A DNA stretch of 64,000 nt. It comes from DASUGC01 sp035606665 (GTDB taxonomy: Bacteria > Acidobacteriota > Vicinamibacteria > Vicinamibacterales > SCN-69-37). The translations under genes and the position numbers were made by a program. Where the stretch lies: NCBI GenBank assembly GCA_035606665.1, contig DATNEY010000026.1, positions 248,001 to 312,000 on the forward strand. The letters run 5' to 3'. The notes under the pieces are model-generated. The model was not told the DNA's origin. It ran no database searches and saw only the letters and a list, made by a program, of their open reading frames with translations. Numbering within the stretch: the stretch's first letter is position 1; each line of letters begins with the position of its first letter. Of this stretch, positions 53,134 through 61,860 are shown in pieces.

Positions 53134-53196
53134 TGCCGGGTCTGAAGACCCGGCCTCCGACTGTCGCTGAATGGAGGCCGGGTCTCTAGACCCGGC
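53134..53196. repeat. REP-like doublet (REPIN-like), type A
   Basis: GCCGGGTCTGAAGACCCGGC (53134-53153) and GCCGGGTCTCTAGACCCGGC (53177-53196) are two perfect palindromes in inverted orientation; CCTCC follows the first and GGAGG precedes the second. The doublet fills the gap between moaD and the AOR start. Confidence 0.85.
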
Positions 53197-53202
53197 GTCA
53201 CA

Positions 53203-54942
53203 ATGCCTTTCGGATACCACGGCCGTTACTTCCTGATCGACGTCACGCATCCAACGCGGGTCGAAAGGCCCGACCTCTCCGATGCCATCCTTCGGCGCAC
53301 CCTCGGCGGCGCCGGGCTCGGCGCACACCTGCTTCTTGAACACGGGCGGCCGCAGGACGACGCGTGCGATCCCGCGCAGCCGCTGATCTTTGCGTTCAGC
53401 CCGCTCGTGGGCAGTCCGCTCACGACGTCGGCCAAGTTCGCGGTGGTGGGGAAGAGCCCGCTGACCGGTCGCATCAACGACGCGCTCGCCGGCAGCGGTT
53501 TCGCGATTGCCGGCAAGCACACCGGCGCAGACGCGTTCGTCATCGTCGGCCGGGTGCCGGCTTTGTCCGTGCTTGTGATTGACGATGGCGCGGTGCGGGT
53601 CGAGCCCGCTGATGATCTCGCTGGCCTTGCGTGCGCAGATGCTGAGGAGAAAGTGCGGTCGCGGCTGGGACCGGGCTTCCGCATCGCGTCCATCGGTCCT
53701 GCGGGCGAGCGGTTCGTGCGGTACGCCACGATCTCGCACGATGGCCGACATGCGGGCCGCGGCGGCAGCGGCGCTGTCCTGGGCAGCAAGAACATCAAAG
53801 CGATTGCGGTGCGCGGCAACAAGCGCGTCGAATGGGCGGACCCGAAGGCGCTCGTCGAAATCAGCCGCGATCTCTCGACCAGATCGTTCGGCCCGGCCAC
53901 CGAGAAGTACCGCGAGCTCGGCACTGCCGCGAACATGCTTATGTTCAACCGGTTCGGGACGCTGCCTACCAGGAACTTCCAGACAGGGACGTTCGAGCAC
54001 GCCGTGAACCTCTCTCCTGAGGAGATGAAGGTGGCGCACGGCAAGGCACGCGCAAGCTGCGTGGCTTGCACGATTGGATGCGAGCACATATACGGTGTGA
54101 ACGGCGGTCAGACGCGCGTCGAGTACGAAAGCCTGTTCGCGCTCGGATCGCTGTGCGGCGTTGGCAACAGCGCCAAAGTCCTGCGCGCGGTCCAGCGATG
54201 CGACGAGCTGGGGCTCGACACGATTAGCACCGGCGGGACCATTGCTTTTGCCATGGAGTGCGTCGAGCGCGGCCTCATCGACGAGCGGTGGCTTACATTC
54301 GGTGATGGCGACGCGATGCTGCGCGCCATCGAGCTCATTGGCGCCCGCGAAGGCCTGGGCGCGACGCTGGCGGAAGGCAGCCGGCGTGCAGCGGAGCAGA
54401 TCGGGCAAGGCAGTCTGGCGTTCGCGCCCCAGGTCAAGGGCCTCGAGATCCCAGGCTACGAGCCACGCGCACTGCAGACGATGGCACTTGGCTTCGCCGT
54501 CGGATCGCGCGGCGCGGACCACAATCGCAGCGGAGCCTACGAAGCGGACTTCTCAGACGCCGTCGACAGGCGCGATGCCACGCTGGCCTCCGTCCGCCAC
54601 GCGATCGAGACCGAGGACAAGGCCGCGCTGATGGATTCCTTGATCCTGTGCAAGTTCCTGCGTGGCGTGTTCTCTGATTTCCACGTCGAGGCGGCCGTCA
54701 TGTTGCGCGCGGTCACCGGCTGGGACGCGACGGCCGATGAGCTGCGCGCCACGGCGAAGCAGATCGTTCAATCCAAGCGTGAATTCAACATGCGCGCGGG
54801 CTGGACGCCGTCGGAAGACACGCTGCCCGATCGGTTCCTCAACACGCCGCTTCCCAACGATCCTGCTGCGGTGCTCACCCGCGAGCGGCTGACGGAGCTG
54901 GTGAACGAGTATCACCGGCAGCGCGGCTGGCGCATGGTATAG
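53203..54942 (+). CDS. Aldehyde ferredoxin oxidoreductase family protein (tungsten/molybdenum)
   Basis: 579 residues. The N-terminal AOR domain (1-200) has the family's GAGLGAHLLL and SPLTTSAKFAV region. The [4Fe-4S] ligands are Cys286, Cys289 and Cys293 (CVACTIGC) and Cys483 (LILCKFL). The C-terminal cofactor domain includes GFAVGSRGADHNRSGAYE. Such enzymes bind a bis-pterin tungsten or molybdenum centre and oxidise aldehydes to acids or the reverse with ferredoxin. They are usually found in anaerobes. It starts 7 bases after a REP doublet, with no clear ribosome-binding site, and the moaD gene is directly upstream. Confidence 0.93.
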   Translation: MPFGYHGRYFLIDVTHPTRVERPDLSDAILRRTLGGAGLGAHLLLEHGRPQDDACDPAQPLIFAFSPLVGSPLTTSAKFAVVGKSPLTGRINDALAGSGFAIAGKHTGADAFVIVGRVPALSVLVIDDGAVRVEPADDLAGLACADAEEKVRSRLGPGFRIASIGPAGERFVRYATISHDGRHAGRGGSGAVLGSKNIKAIAVRGNKRVEWADPKALVEISRDLSTRSFGPATEKYRELGTAANMLMFNRFGTLPTRNFQTGTFEHAVNLSPEEMKVAHGKARASCVACTIGCEHIYGVNGGQTRVEYESLFALGSLCGVGNSAKVLRAVQRCDELGLDTISTGGTIAFAMECVERGLIDERWLTFGDGDAMLRAIELIGAREGLGATLAEGSRRAAEQIGQGSLAFAPQVKGLEIPGYEPRALQTMALGFAVGSRGADHNRSGAYEADFSDAVDRRDATLASVRHAIETEDKAALMDSLILCKFLRGVFSDFHVEAAVMLRAVTGWDATADELRATAKQIVQSKREFNMRAGWTPSEDTLPDRFLNTPLPNDPAAVLTRERLTELVNEYHRQRGWRMV

Positions 54943-54954
54943 TCCGCGGCTTCA

Positions 54955-55689
54955 ATGGGCTTCAGCGACCTGTTCTATCCCTGGGGATTCATTCTCCAGC
55001 TGCTCGCCCTTCTTCACTTTTTCCGGCGGCGTCCCGAAGGCTACTGGTTTTTTGTCATCCTCTTTTTCGGCGCGCTTGGTTCGCTGATCTACTTCCTCGC
55101 CGAAGTCGTCCCCGACTTCGGTCTTCTGCGCGCGACGTTCCGCCGCAGGGCCCGGCAACGCCGCCTCAAGGAGCTCGAGATCATCGTCGAGGACAACGCC
55201 GCGGTCGGCAACTTGGAAGAGCTCGCGGATCTGTCGTTCGACGAGGGTCAGTTCGCCCGTGCCCGCGAGCTCTACGATCGGGTTCTGAAGGCGTCCCGGC
55301 CGACGTCCGTGGACCCCTTCTATCGCCGCGGACTCTCGGCGCTGGCTCTCGGCGACCCGGCCGCAGCCGTCGCGGACCTCGAAAGGGTAGTGGCCCAGGA
55401 GCCGAAGTACGACTTCTACCGAGCCACTGGGATGTTGGCGTCCGCTTATGCCATGGCCGGCCAGCCGGACAGGGCGGAGGCCCAATTTCAGTCGGCCACG
55501 TCGATTTCCACGCTTTCCGAGACTTACTTCAACTACGCGAACTTTCTCGCCGACCAGAAGCGCACCGAGGAGGCCCGCAACTGGGCACAGCGCATTCTGG
55601 ACAAGAAGAGGTCCATGCCCAGGTTTGCCCAGCGTCAGGAGCGGCCCTGGTTTCAGAAGGCGAAAGCGCTGCTCAAGAAGCTGGGTTGA
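54955..55689 (+). CDS. Membrane protein with TPR repeats
   Basis: 244 residues. Two membrane helices lie in the first 60 residues (FYPWGFILQLLALLHFF and GYWFFVILFFGALGSLIYFL), with a PLD-nuclease-N-like pattern. About three TPRs follow (DLSFDEGQFARARELYDRVL, RGLSALALGDPAAAVADLERV, LASAYAMAGQPDRAEAQFQSA), so it probably scaffolds a complex at the membrane. The start is 12 bases after the AOR stop, so co-transcription is plausible. No partner is identified. Confidence 0.8.
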   Translation: MGFSDLFYPWGFILQLLALLHFFRRRPEGYWFFVILFFGALGSLIYFLAEVVPDFGLLRATFRRRARQRRLKELEIIVEDNAAVGNLEELADLSFDEGQFARARELYDRVLKASRPTSVDPFYRRGLSALALGDPAAAVADLERVVAQEPKYDFYRATGMLASAYAMAGQPDRAEAQFQSATSISTLSETYFNYANFLADQKRTEEARNWAQRILDKKRSMPRFAQRQERPWFQKAKALLKKLG

Positions 55690-55727
55690 GGTCTATACTC
55701 AGGCGTTCGGCATTCTTTGGGGGACTC

Positions 55728-56108
55728 ATGACGAAGAGCTTCAGACTGGTACTCTCGCTCGCCATCGCCGTCTCATTCGCGGCGGTTACGTACGCACAGG
55801 ACAAGAAGGCGCCGTCGGGGCAGGACAAGGCCAAGGCTCCGGCCGCTGAGAAGTGGACGGGCAACATCTCCGACGCGATGTGCGGCAAGTCGCACGGCGC
55901 GAACGGCGGGACGATGCAGAAGGATCACGACTGCGCCGTGAAGTGCGCGGCCAAGGGCAGCTACGTCTTCGTGTCCGGCGACAAGATCTTCAAGATCGCT
56001 GACCAGAAGGCGAAGGAGCTCGAGATTCACGCCGGCCATCGCGTCGAGATCGAGGGCACGATGAAGGGCGACACGATCACGATCTCCAAGGTGACGATGC
56101 TCAAGTAA
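55728..56108 (+). CDS. Small exported protein of unknown function
   Basis: 126 residues from ATG 55728. The signal peptide is FRLVLSLAIAVSFAAVTYAQ. A Lys/Ala-rich linker leads to a beta-rich domain with CGKSHG, CAVKCAAKGSY and EIEGTMKGDTITISKV; three Cys and the pattern recall small exported Acidobacteria proteins with an OB-like fold. It is followed by a strong terminator. Confidence 0.65.
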   Translation: MTKSFRLVLSLAIAVSFAAVTYAQDKKAPSGQDKAKAPAAEKWTGNISDAMCGKSHGANGGTMQKDHDCAVKCAAKGSYVFVSGDKIFKIADQKAKELEIHAGHRVEIEGTMKGDTITISKVTMLK

Positions 56109-56139
56109 CGGGTTCGACAGGTTCTCAGGTTCTCAGGTG

Positions 56140-56178
56140 CGGGTTTCTCAGGTTCGAAGCCTGAGAAACCCGTTTTTT
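56140..56178 (+). terminator. Rho-independent terminator with 13-bp perfect stem
   Basis: CGGGTTTCTCAGG (56140-56152) pairs with CCTGAGAAACCCG (56160-56172) around TTCGAAG, followed by TTTTTT (56173-56178). The left arm is made of GGTTCTCAGG units that start further upstream. It ends 2 bases before the next ATG. Confidence 0.9.
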
Positions 56179-56180
56179 CT

Positions 56181-56762
56181 ATGAAACGACTCGTCCTTCT
56201 CGGTGTTCTTCTGTTGCTGCCGCTGACCGTCCGGATGTCCGCGCAGGCAAAGACTGACTTCTCTGGACGCTGGACGACCGATCCTGCTCCGGGTGCTACG
56301 GGACCTGCGGGTGCGACGGGGGCGGGTTCTGCGGGTGCTGCCGGTCCGGCGGGTCAGGGACGTGGTGGTCCCGCGCGCGGTGACATGGGCAGCGGCTGGG
56401 GCCCGACAATCACCATCACACAAACCGGCGCTCAGCTGACAGTCGAATACGCGTTCTTCGGCCGGGGCGACATGCAGCCGCCGCTGAAGTTCACTTACGC
56501 GCTCGACGGATCCGAAACAAAGAACTCGGTGATGATGGGCCGCGGCACGCAGGCGCAGGTCTCGAAGACCGCCTGGGACGGTGCGAAGCTCGTCATCACG
56601 ACGCTTCACACGTTAGCCGGACCGGACGGCAAGCCGATGACGGCGGAAGTGAAGCAGACCCTGTCACTCGAATCCCCAACCTCACTTGCCGTCGACGCCG
56701 TGAGAGCCGGCGTCCTCGGCGGTCCGGCGACAACGACGCGGACGGTCTACCGCAAGTTGTGA
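56181..56762 (+). CDS. Exported protein with Gly/Ala/Pro-rich insert
   Basis: 193 residues from ATG 56181, directly after the T-run of a terminator and with no visible ribosome-binding site. The signal peptide is MKRLVLLGVLLLLPLTVRMSAQA. A GATGPAGATGAGSAGAAGPA-type collagen-like insert (about 38-65) separates it from a beta-rich domain (TITITQTGAQLTVEYAFFG). No family is recognised. Later in-frame starts would remove the signal peptide. The gene might be leaderless or transcribed by read-through. Confidence 0.6.
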   Translation: MKRLVLLGVLLLLPLTVRMSAQAKTDFSGRWTTDPAPGATGPAGATGAGSAGAAGPAGQGRGGPARGDMGSGWGPTITITQTGAQLTVEYAFFGRGDMQPPLKFTYALDGSETKNSVMMGRGTQAQVSKTAWDGAKLVITTLHTLAGPDGKPMTAEVKQTLSLESPTSLAVDAVRAGVLGGPATTTRTVYRKL

Positions 56763-56817
56763 GTGATGACGGTGGTGAAGGACTGAAGAATCTTCAAGCC
56801 TTCATTCTTCATGTGAG

Positions 56818-58230
56818 CTAGCGTTTCGGCGGCACGTACGGGTCCGGCGCGTTCGTCGGCACGTGCGGATACTTCTCCGTCGTCGCCACAAAGTCAGCGA
56901 CCAGCTTGTCCATGATGCTTTGCGCCCATGGATTCGCGTCCTTCACGTCTGATTCTTCCTTCGGGTCCGCGAGCAGATTGAACAGCCGCATCAGCGGCGG
57001 CACGGCAGGGGCGCCTGATTCGGGCGCGTACACGTAGTGGAACTTCCAGTCGCGCCACTTGACCGCGCGCAGCTGCTGATTCGTGTAGAACAGCACGTGG
57101 TCGCGGTTCGAGCGCGTCTGTTTGCCCTCGAGGAACGGCAGCTGATTTACGCCGTCGATGGCGCGATCGGTGGGCACGATCTGCGGCGCGCCCGCCGCCG
57201 CCGCGAACGTCGGCAGCAGATCGATCTGATGCACGATCTCGTTCGAGACGCGGCCGGCCGGAATCCTGCCGGGCCAGCGGATGATGCAGGGCACGCGGAC
57301 GCCCCCTTCCATCACCGTGTTGTAGAAGCCGCTCCACGGTCCCGACGATCCGCGCCAGGGCCGGCGCTGCTCGGCGCCGTTGTCAGGGCACCACAGCACC
57401 ATGGTGTTGCGCGCGATGCCCAGCTTGTCGATCGCATCTAGGACGCGTCCGAGATTCGCATCCGTTTCGGCCATCGCATCCGCGATGTCGCCGGCGCCCG
57501 TCTTACCGGCGAAGTCCGGGTGCGCGAGCGTCGGGAAGTGGATCTGCGTGACGGGGTAGTAGAAGAAGAACGGCGTGCGCGCCTTCACGCTGCGTTCCAT
57601 GAACGCGATGCCGCGCTCGGCCGATTCGCGATCGACCGTCCGGCGCGTGTCCATGTTGAACGGCTTCACGTTGCGCGACGGTTGTCCCGCCTTGCCTTCC
57701 CAGATGAACGACGTCCCCGCCGTCTGCGATCCATTCGCCATCGTCGTCTGGGCTTCGTTGCTCGTCCGTGGAATGCCGTAGTACTCGTCGAACCCCTGAT
57801 GCGTCGGTTCGCGCTTGCCCTCGGGAGCGTCGCCGCCGACGTGCCACTTGCCGAACAGTCCCGTGGCGTAGCCCACGCTTTTCAAGGCCTCGGCGATCGT
57901 GACTTCCCAGAGCGTCATGCCCATGCCCTGTGACGCGCCCGTGCGAACGGCGTAGCGTCCTGTGAGCAGCGCCGCGCGCGAGACTGTGCACGAGAACTCG
58001 ACGTTGTAGTTGGTCAGCCGGATGCCTTCCGATGCGAGCTTGTCCAGCCGTGGCGTGAAGTTACCCCGCACGCTGCCGTACACGCCGACTTCGCCCCAGC
58101 CAAGATTGTCCGGAACGATCAGGACAATGTTGGGACGCGTCGCCTGCTGGGCTCCCGCGGCATTGAAACTGGACAGAAGGGGAAGGGCGAGCAGTGCGAG
58201 CGCGATTCGCGCCAGTCGTGATGGGGACAT
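56818..58230 (-). CDS. Sulfatase (arylsulfatase-type), exported
   Basis: 470 residues with a signal peptide (LARIALALLALPLLSSFNAAGA). The alkaline-phosphatase fold starts with RPNIVLIVPDNLGWGEVG (the Asp/Asn metal site). The active-site motif is FSCTVSRAALLTGRY with Cys81, which would be converted to formylglycine. The usual consensus is CxPxR or CxAxR; here the third residue is Val. Other metal- and sulfate-binding parts (WHVGGD, CPDNGAEQRRPW) look normal. The substrate is unknown. The divergent gene encodes the formylglycine-generating enzyme, 23 bases from its start. Confidence 0.9.
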   Translation of the reverse strand: MSPSRLARIALALLALPLLSSFNAAGAQQATRPNIVLIVPDNLGWGEVGVYGSVRGNFTPRLDKLASEGIRLTNYNVEFSCTVSRAALLTGRYAVRTGASQGMGMTLWEVTIAEALKSVGYATGLFGKWHVGGDAPEGKREPTHQGFDEYYGIPRTSNEAQTTMANGSQTAGTSFIWEGKAGQPSRNVKPFNMDTRRTVDRESAERGIAFMERSVKARTPFFFYYPVTQIHFPTLAHPDFAGKTGAGDIADAMAETDANLGRVLDAIDKLGIARNTMVLWCPDNGAEQRRPWRGSSGPWSGFYNTVMEGGVRVPCIIRWPGRIPAGRVSNEIVHQIDLLPTFAAAAGAPQIVPTDRAIDGVNQLPFLEGKQTRSNRDHVLFYTNQQLRAVKWRDWKFHYVYAPESGAPAVPPLMRLFNLLADPKEESDVKDANPWAQSIMDKLVADFVATTEKYPHVPTNAPDPYVPPKR

Positions 58231-58253
58231 GGATAAAGCGAATAATACGCCTG

Positions 58254-59336
58254 ATGCAGATTGTCGCTGTGTCGAGACGTTTCGCGGCGGTCGCGGTATT
58301 TGCCGCGCTTATCGCGGCGTGGTCCTGCGGCAATGCGGTGGTCCCCGCGCAACCCGTTGGATTTCGACCCACCGTTGCGCACACGGGTCAGCCGCAGGGC
58401 GCGGCGCCGGCGGGGATGGTCTGGATCCCCGGCGGCGAGTTCTCGATGGGTAGCAAGTCGGCCGACGATGCGCTGAACGAGATTCCAGGGATTACACGTG
58501 ACGCGCAACCCATCCATCGCGTGGCGGTCGACGGTTTCTGGATGGATGCGACCGAAGTCACGAATGATCAGTTCGCAGCGTTCGTGAAAGCCACCGGTTA
58601 CGTGACCGTCGCCGAGCGCACGCCTGACCCAGCCGAGTTGCCCGGCGCGCCGCCCGATCTCCTCGTGCCCGGATCTGCGATCTTCACTCCGCCCGATCAC
58701 CGCGTTGACCTGGGTAACGCGCTGCAGTGGTGGAAGTACGTGCCTGGTGCGAACTGGAGGCATCCAGACGGGCCGGCCAGCGATCTCCGTGGCCGGGGTC
58801 GTCATCCGGTGGTTCACGTGGCCTATGCGGATGCGGAGGCGTACGCGCGATGGGCCGGCACGAGGCTGCCAACCGAGGCCGAGTGGGAGTTCGCCGCGCG
58901 AGGCGGCCTCACTGGGAACCTCTACGCGTGGGGCAACGAATTCGCGCCGAACGGCGTCCAGCGCGCCAACACGCATCAGGGATCGTTCCCGAATCATGAC
59001 GACGCCGCGGATGGTTACGCCGGCATCTCACCGGTTGCGGCGTACCCGCCCAATGCTTATGGGCTCTACGACGTGGCGGGCAATGTCTGGGAGTGGGTAA
59101 GCGACTGGTATCGTCCCGACTACTACGCGACGCTTGCCGCCGGCGGTGTCGCCGTGAATCCGAAAGGACCGGCGGATTCACACGATCCCGCCGAGCCCGG
59201 CGCCATGAAACGCGTACAGCGCGGCGGCGCGTTCCTCTGCACCAATCAGTACTGCTCGCGGTACCTTGTCGGCACGCGCGGCAAGGGTGAGGTATCGTCG
59301 CCCAGCAATCACGTCGGGTTCAGGACGGTGAGGTGA
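58254..59336 (+). CDS. Formylglycine-generating enzyme family protein
   Basis: 360 residues from ATG 58254, which begins an export signal (VSRRFAAVAVFAALIAAWSC). FGE-sulfatase domain: MVWIPGGEFSMGS, FWMDATEVTNDQF, WGTRLPTEAEWEFAARGG-type stretch, and GLYDVAGNVWEWVSDWY. RGGAFLCTNQYCSRY holds Cys329 and Cys334, the copper/active-site pair of genuine FGEs. It would oxidise a sulfatase Cys to formylglycine; both this enzyme and the divergent sulfatase look periplasmic. The starts are 23 bases apart, so expression is probably coordinated. Confidence 0.92.
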   Translation: MQIVAVSRRFAAVAVFAALIAAWSCGNAVVPAQPVGFRPTVAHTGQPQGAAPAGMVWIPGGEFSMGSKSADDALNEIPGITRDAQPIHRVAVDGFWMDATEVTNDQFAAFVKATGYVTVAERTPDPAELPGAPPDLLVPGSAIFTPPDHRVDLGNALQWWKYVPGANWRHPDGPASDLRGRGRHPVVHVAYADAEAYARWAGTRLPTEAEWEFAARGGLTGNLYAWGNEFAPNGVQRANTHQGSFPNHDDAADGYAGISPVAAYPPNAYGLYDVAGNVWEWVSDWYRPDYYATLAAGGVAVNPKGPADSHDPAEPGAMKRVQRGGAFLCTNQYCSRYLVGTRGKGEVSSPSNHVGFRTVR

Positions 59337-59339
59337 CGG

Positions 59340-60012
59340 GTTCTCAGGTTCTCGGGTGCTCGGGTGCTCGGGTGCTCGGGTGCTCAGGTTCGAGGAGGTT
59401 TTGAGGTCTTGGCTTGTCGAATGAATTCGTCTTGCTTGCCACGGAGGCGCGTCGAGGCGACGGCGCAGCGGCGGCCATAGCGGAATGCCAGTTCACAGTC
59501 GACTGAGTTGAAGTACGACAAGCGAATCCCATCCCTCAACCTGACCTCCGCCTCACCAAGCGATCCGAGCGCGATATTGAGAAACCGCTTGAAATCCCCA
59601 GGCGAGTTGCGGAGGAAGCCCTCTGCGATGTTTGCGGCAATGCTCTGTGCGGCACTCAGAAGCTGGTTCCGATACGCCAGATTGCCTCGGATTGCCGAGC
59701 TGCCCAGCACAAGTTTCGTCACTTCCTCCTTGAATGCTTCCGCCATCTGCCAGGCTATGAGTTCCTGATACTGCTTCGCCACCCACGGGCGGTGTGCACA
59801 AATCCGGCCAGGGGAAACCCAATGTGTCCCATTTCACAGTTTCAAATAGTGGCGATGATCGACAGCTCTCCGGCCGGCAAGAAAAGTCAAACGGGTAGTA
59901 GCTACTCATTACTCTTCTTCCGCAGCCCGCCAGTTCCCATCGTCGCCCCAACACCCGAGCACCCGAGCACCTGAGCACCTGAGCACCTGAGCACCTGAGC
60001 ACCCGAGCACCC
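59340..60012. mobile_element. Candidate cassette bounded by inverted (CGGGTGCT)n arrays (four-helix-bundle gene inside)
   Basis: Left array 59340-59392 has four units of GGTGCTCGGGTGCTC type. The right array 59946-60012 is the same unit inverted (GAGCACCCGAGCACC and variants), about eight units. Between them is the S23-like gene. The length (673 bases) is close to that of the GxxExxY cassette (686). No transposase is present. Confidence 0.5.
59384..59782 (-). CDS. Four helix bundle protein (S23/23S rRNA intervening-sequence type)
   Basis: 132 residues from GTG 59782. The family pattern is clear: LIAWQMAEAFKEEVTKLV, RNQLLSAAQSIAANIAEGF and DFKRFLNIALGSLGEAEVRL. Proteins of this type are encoded in 23S rRNA intervening sequences and as chromosomal orphans, and are related to accessory proteins of diversity-generating retroelements. 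The function is unknown; nucleic acid binding is suspected. The stop TGA is part of the left repeat array, so the gene and the repeats evolved together or were moved together. Confidence 0.88.
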   Translation of the reverse strand: MAKQYQELIAWQMAEAFKEEVTKLVLGSSAIRGNLAYRNQLLSAAQSIAANIAEGFLRNSPGDFKRFLNIALGSLGEAEVRLRDGIRLSYFNSVDCELAFRYGRRCAVASTRLRGKQDEFIRQAKTSKPPRT

Positions 60013-60021
60013 GACCCGCAT
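59783..60021. other. Region upstream of the four-helix-bundle gene
   Basis: The 163 bases before the right repeat array hold no gene that I can support. A perfect palindrome AGTAGCTACT lies at 59897-59906 in a locally AT-richer stretch, a possible regulatory or structural site. Confidence 0.4.
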
Positions 60022-61848
60022 ATGATCCCCACAATGCGTCTGGCAACAGCTGTTCTTGCGATTGCAGTCGCCTCGTCAGTCTCGACTGGCGCCCAGCAGG
60101 CCCCTGTCTTTCGCGCCGGTGTCGATCGGGTCGCGGTCGACATCATTGCCGTCGGCCGCGATGGGATGCCAATTTCCGATCTCAAAGCTGGCGATCTCAC
60201 GCTCAAGGTGGACGGCAAGCCGCGGGAGATTCGATCTCTCCAACTCGTGCGCCTGACGGACGAGACGTCTGCGCCCGCGGTGCTCCAGTCCGCGCTTCCG
60301 CCCGCCGAGGCTGTGCCGCCGCCGTACGGATCGAACGCGCCGTCGGAAGCGGGACGCGCCATCATCCTGGTCTTCCATCACACGTCGCTGCGGGCCGGCG
60401 AGGAGCGATCTGCGAAGGAGGCGGCCGCTGCGTTTATCAGGACACTCGGTCCACGCGATCGCGTCGCGCTCGTCACCTACCAGGAAGGCGGGGTCGTCGT
60501 CGATCTCACGACCAACCATGCCCGCGTACTGAAGGCGCTGGCGTCAATCTCAGGCCACGCCCCTTCAGCCAGCGACTTTATTCCCGCGCAGTCGGCGGCA
60601 GGGACCGCCAGTGAGGCGGCGTTTGCCGTGAGGAACCTGACGCCGCTGATGAACTCGTTCGCGTCCATCGACGGGCCGAAGACCGTTGTGTTCGTGTCGG
60701 CGGGCCTTCCGGGGCTTCAGCGATCCGGTGGCGCAGCGAACGTCCAGGCCATGAATCGCGCGTTTGAATACCAGGACTTGGGCCGGGCCGCAGCGAAGGC
60801 GCACGTGCAGCTCTACATCATTCAAGCCCATTCTCTTGGCGGGATGGACGCGAGCGTCAACCATCCGCTTGCGTCCGGCAACGGGTTCACGTCATCCGTG
60901 CAGGACGGCCTGGAGGAATTCGCGGGTGTGACTGGCGGTGCGGTATTCCATATCTCGGCTGCGAGCACGCAGGCGTTCGAGCGCGTCCGGCTCGAGAGCT
61001 CCGCGTACTACCTGCTCAGCTTCGACGCCGAATCCCGGGAGCGTGACGGCAAGCACCACAAGATTTCGCTGGCATCCGGCCGGCCGGGCTTGACCCTGCG
61101 TGCTCGCCCTGAGTTTCTGATCGAGAAGGCGGGCAGCCCGAATGCGCCGAAGTCGAAGACCGAGACGCAATCGCTCGTTCGCGACCTCCTCACGTATCGC
61201 GACCTTCCACTTCGCACCGTCGCCTACAGTTTCCGGGCCCCGGCAGGGCAGCACACCGTGGTTGTGGCGACGGCGACCGATCCGGGCGCGACGATCTCCG
61301 GCGCTTCCTACTCGCTCATCGACGAAAAAGGCCACATCGTGGGGCAGTGGGATGCGGACGCGACCGACCTCTCTTCGACACCGGTTGTGTCCGCGACCAC
61401 CATCGCGCCGGGCGACTACAAGCTGCGCGTCTCCGCAAAAGCCGTCGACGGCCGGCTTGGCGCGGCCGACTACGAATTCCGCGTAGGCCTCATCAGCGCC
61501 GGTTCGCTCACGGCCGGTGGGTTGATGCTCGGCCACATGGAGGCGAGCAAGTTCGCCCCGCAGATCGACTTCAATGACGAGCCGTCAGCGACGGCTTACG
61601 TCGAGGTCTACGGCAAGGTGGCGCCAGGCGAAAAGGCCACGGTGACGATTGAGATCGCCGCCACAGCGGACGGACCTGCGCTTCAGACCATCCCCGCGGC
61701 AATCAGCGATACGCGCGACGACGATCGCTGGATTGCGATGGCTGAGATACCGCTGGACTCACTGAAGCCCGGCGACCACGTCGTCAGGGCCGTTCTCAAG
61801 GTCGGCACGTCGTCGGGAACGCTGGTGCGGACTCTGCGCAAGAAGTGA
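60022..61848 (+). CDS. VWFA-related protein, Acidobacteria type
   Basis: 608 residues from ATG 60022 (ATG 60034 is also possible). A signal peptide (RLATAVLAIAVASSVSTGAQ) precedes FRAGVDRVAVDIIAVGRDGM, the typical start of this family, then a VWFA-like domain (IILVFHHTSLRAGEERSA, KTVVFVSAGLPGLQ), and a C-terminal beta-sandwich region (about 390-608). The DxSxS-type metal site is not intact, so metal binding is uncertain. It starts directly after the right repeat array of the four-helix cassette. Function unknown. Confidence 0.85.
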   Translation: MIPTMRLATAVLAIAVASSVSTGAQQAPVFRAGVDRVAVDIIAVGRDGMPISDLKAGDLTLKVDGKPREIRSLQLVRLTDETSAPAVLQSALPPAEAVPPPYGSNAPSEAGRAIILVFHHTSLRAGEERSAKEAAAAFIRTLGPRDRVALVTYQEGGVVVDLTTNHARVLKALASISGHAPSASDFIPAQSAAGTASEAAFAVRNLTPLMNSFASIDGPKTVVFVSAGLPGLQRSGGAANVQAMNRAFEYQDLGRAAAKAHVQLYIIQAHSLGGMDASVNHPLASGNGFTSSVQDGLEEFAGVTGGAVFHISAASTQAFERVRLESSAYYLLSFDAESRERDGKHHKISLASGRPGLTLRARPEFLIEKAGSPNAPKSKTETQSLVRDLLTYRDLPLRTVAYSFRAPAGQHTVVVATATDPGATISGASYSLIDEKGHIVGQWDADATDLSSTPVVSATTIAPGDYKLRVSAKAVDGRLGAADYEFRVGLISAGSLTAGGLMLGHMEASKFAPQIDFNDEPSATAYVEVYGKVAPGEKATVTIEIAATADGPALQTIPAAISDTRDDDRWIAMAEIPLDSLKPGDHVVRAVLKVGTSSGTLVRTLRKK

Positions 61849-61860
61849 CGTCCAGCGTAA

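Noticed and set aside
59340..60012. A possible CRISPR array from the repeated GGTGCTC units
   Set aside because: Units are contiguous without spacers and appear in opposite orientation on the two sides; no cas genes.
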